Source: an uncultured Chloroflexota bacterium
Lineage (GTDB): Bacteria; Chloroflexota; Anaerolineae; Aggregatilineales; Phototrophicaceae
NCBI GenBank assembly: GCA_937870805.1
Contig: CALMZT010000386.1
Coordinates: forward strand, 1-5,985
Direction of reading: 5' to 3'
DNA length: 5,985 nt
The first letter of the stretch is position 1. Every line of letters begins with the position of its first letter. The translations under genes and the position numbers were made by a program. Shown piece after piece: positions 4,851 through 5,985 of this stretch. The notes under the pieces are model-generated. The model was not told where the DNA came from, did no database searches, and saw only the letters and a program-made list of their open reading frames with translations.

Positions 4851-5985
4851 TTAGGGTCCAAAGAAAGGATTCTGACTACCGCCATAAGGAGGCTGCTGCT
4901 GCCCACCGTAAGGAACTGTCGATGTCGTTGTTGATGTCTGTGTGGTTGTCCCTGTCAGCGGGAAGCCATAATAGCCAGTGCCTGGTATATAGCCGCAGCC
5001 GACAAAACTTGTGCAATAGCTGCCGCTGGGATAGGGCTGCTGTGGGTAAGGCATCGGATAAGGACCATAGGGCATTGGGTATGGCTGCGAATTCGGCACG
5101 TAAACGCTCCCCCACGTCGGCGTAACCCAGGGTGTCGGCTGGTAGGATGCGGCAGATTCGGGCGTGGTGATGGGCGCTGTGTCGTCCGGCGCGCTGATCG
5201 GCGAGGCTGGGAATACCACCTCCGGCAGAATACGCAGCGGCGCTACATCGACCACGCTGAGATCATAGGGCAGCGCGATGTCGGGTATCCCGCTGGCAAG
5301 CCCGTTAGCGCCTAAGGGGATGCGTGAATAGGAACCCGCTGGAACGCTCTGCGTACTGCCGCCCGCGCTGATTTCACCACGCCCTTCGAGCACGTTGATG
5401 TAGAGCGCGCTGTTGGCTGTCCATAAGTAGGCAGTCGAACCGAGACGAACGGCGACTTCGTTGATTAACAAGTCAATCTGTCCCATGCCTTCAGGGGTTT
5501 GGATGACAATGCCGTCGTTGGGCACTTGATCGCAGGCACCCGCGCCTACATCACTGCGGAACAGGAAGGCTTGCATCGGCTGATAGACAGGTTCGCCCGC
5601 CTCGACGGTGGGTAAAGTCGTGAGATCGCCGCTGGTGCTGAGGAAACCCGACGATACCCACACCGAGCCGCTGCCAACACCTGCCAACTGCAAGCGTATC
5701 CATAAGTTATCGCTGGAACGTCCAGTGGCGATGACGGTTTGACCTGCGGGCAGCGTGGCGATGCTGCTGGTGGCGACATCCGGGTCCAGGTAGACCTGTA
5801 CTTGAGCAGTCGTGGTCATCGTGAGTTCGATGGGCGTTGGCGCGGCGTTGGCGATGCCGACGTTGCCGAAGACGTTCAGGCGCGGATCGTTACCGGGTTT
5901 TTTTCCGAATTTTTTTTGCAGTAAGATTTTGCCGAAGGCGTTGACCTGATTCGTGCCGATGCCGCGCGCCTGGTTGGTGTTCGGC
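4851..5985 (-). CDS. SH3b/FecR-like extracellular protein with Pro/Tyr-rich tail (N terminus beyond the window)
   Basis: The frame is open from the window edge to TAA at 4851, giving 377 residues. The Met at 5819 (residue 56) is internal: 55 more in-frame codons lie upstream without a stop, and no ribosome site precedes that Met. Residues about 58-120 resemble a bacterial SH3 domain (VQVYLDPDVATSSIATLPAG, DNLWIRLQL, GSVWVSSGFL), which often binds cell wall or mediates protein contacts. Residues about 160-225 look like a FecR-type beta segment (INEVAVRLGSTAYLW, LYINVLEGRGEIS, SVPAGSYSRIPLG). The remainder is low-complexity: Pro/Ser/Thr spacers (255-285), a PYPMPY-type Pro/Tyr stretch (301-320), CTSFVGCGY (324-332), then Thr-rich and PYGG/Gln-rich runs to the end. 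The style is that of a secreted or surface protein. The signal peptide would be outside the window. It probably shares a transcript with thpR, 7 bases downstream. Function unknown. Confidence 0.8.
   Translation of the reverse strand, partial: PNTNQARGIGTNQVNAFGKILLQKKFGKKPGNDPRLNVFGNVGIANAAPTPIELTMTTTAQVQVYLDPDVATSSIATLPAGQTVIATGRSSDNLWIRLQLAGVGSGSVWVSSGFLSTSGDLTTLPTVEAGEPVYQPMQAFLFRSDVGAGACDQVPNDGIVIQTPEGMGQIDLLINEVAVRLGSTAYLWTANSALYINVLEGRGEISAGGSTQSVPAGSYSRIPLGANGLASGIPDIALPYDLSVVDVAPLRILPEVVFPASPISAPDDTAPITTPESAASYQPTPWVTPTWGSVYVPNSQPYPMPYGPYPMPYPQQPYPSGSYCTSFVGCGYIPGTGYYGFPLTGTTTQTSTTTSTVPYGGQQQPPYGGSQNPFFGP

Overview
All seven protein-coding genes I can support lie on the minus strand. 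Two of them run off the window, one at each edge. The mix of genes suggests a Chloroflexota (Anaerolineae-like) bacterium: exported SH3b/FecR-type and low-complexity secreted proteins, a HEAT/Yip1 membrane protein, a copper-handling pair, and many palindromic dispersed repeats. This is inference from gene style, not from a marker gene, and should be held loosely.

Layout in the direction of transcription, from high to low coordinates. (1) 5985-4851: the C-terminal 377 residues of an extracellular-type protein with an SH3b-like segment, a FecR-like beta segment and a Pro/Tyr/Gly/Gln-rich tail. Seven bases later comes (2) thpR (4843-4313), a 2H-type RNA 2',3'-cyclic phosphodiesterase. (3) 3885-4312 has no gene. 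It holds a 262-bp element with 12-bp terminal inverted repeats, and inserted in that element is a smaller 82-bp element flanked by an exact 8-bp direct repeat. (4) 3884-3522: a 16-cysteine Csp/DUF326-type copper-storage protein. It is followed 16 bp later by (5) 3505-2876, an exported double-DUF305 (CopM-like) protein. (6) 2699-2785: a diverged, oppositely oriented second copy of the 82-bp element. (7) 2668-2207: a GNAT acetyltransferase. (8) 2003-2206: a gene-free stretch with a perfect 22-bp palindrome and another element-like end. (9) 1951-731: a HEAT/TPR-like/Yip1-like membrane protein. Twelve bases later comes (10) 718-1, the N-terminal 239 residues of a secreted protein.

The genes form at least three transcription units: SH3b protein-thpR, csp-DUF305, and HEAT/Yip1-secreted protein, with the GNAT gene on its own. 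The copper pair makes biological sense as an intracellular Cu(I) sponge plus an exported copper-binding partner. It sits between two inverted copies of the small mobile element and looks lower in GC than the outer genes, so it may have been acquired together with the repeats. The clearest sign of genome dynamics is the nested insertion at 4091-4188. No phage, CRISPR, tRNA or rRNA sequence was seen.
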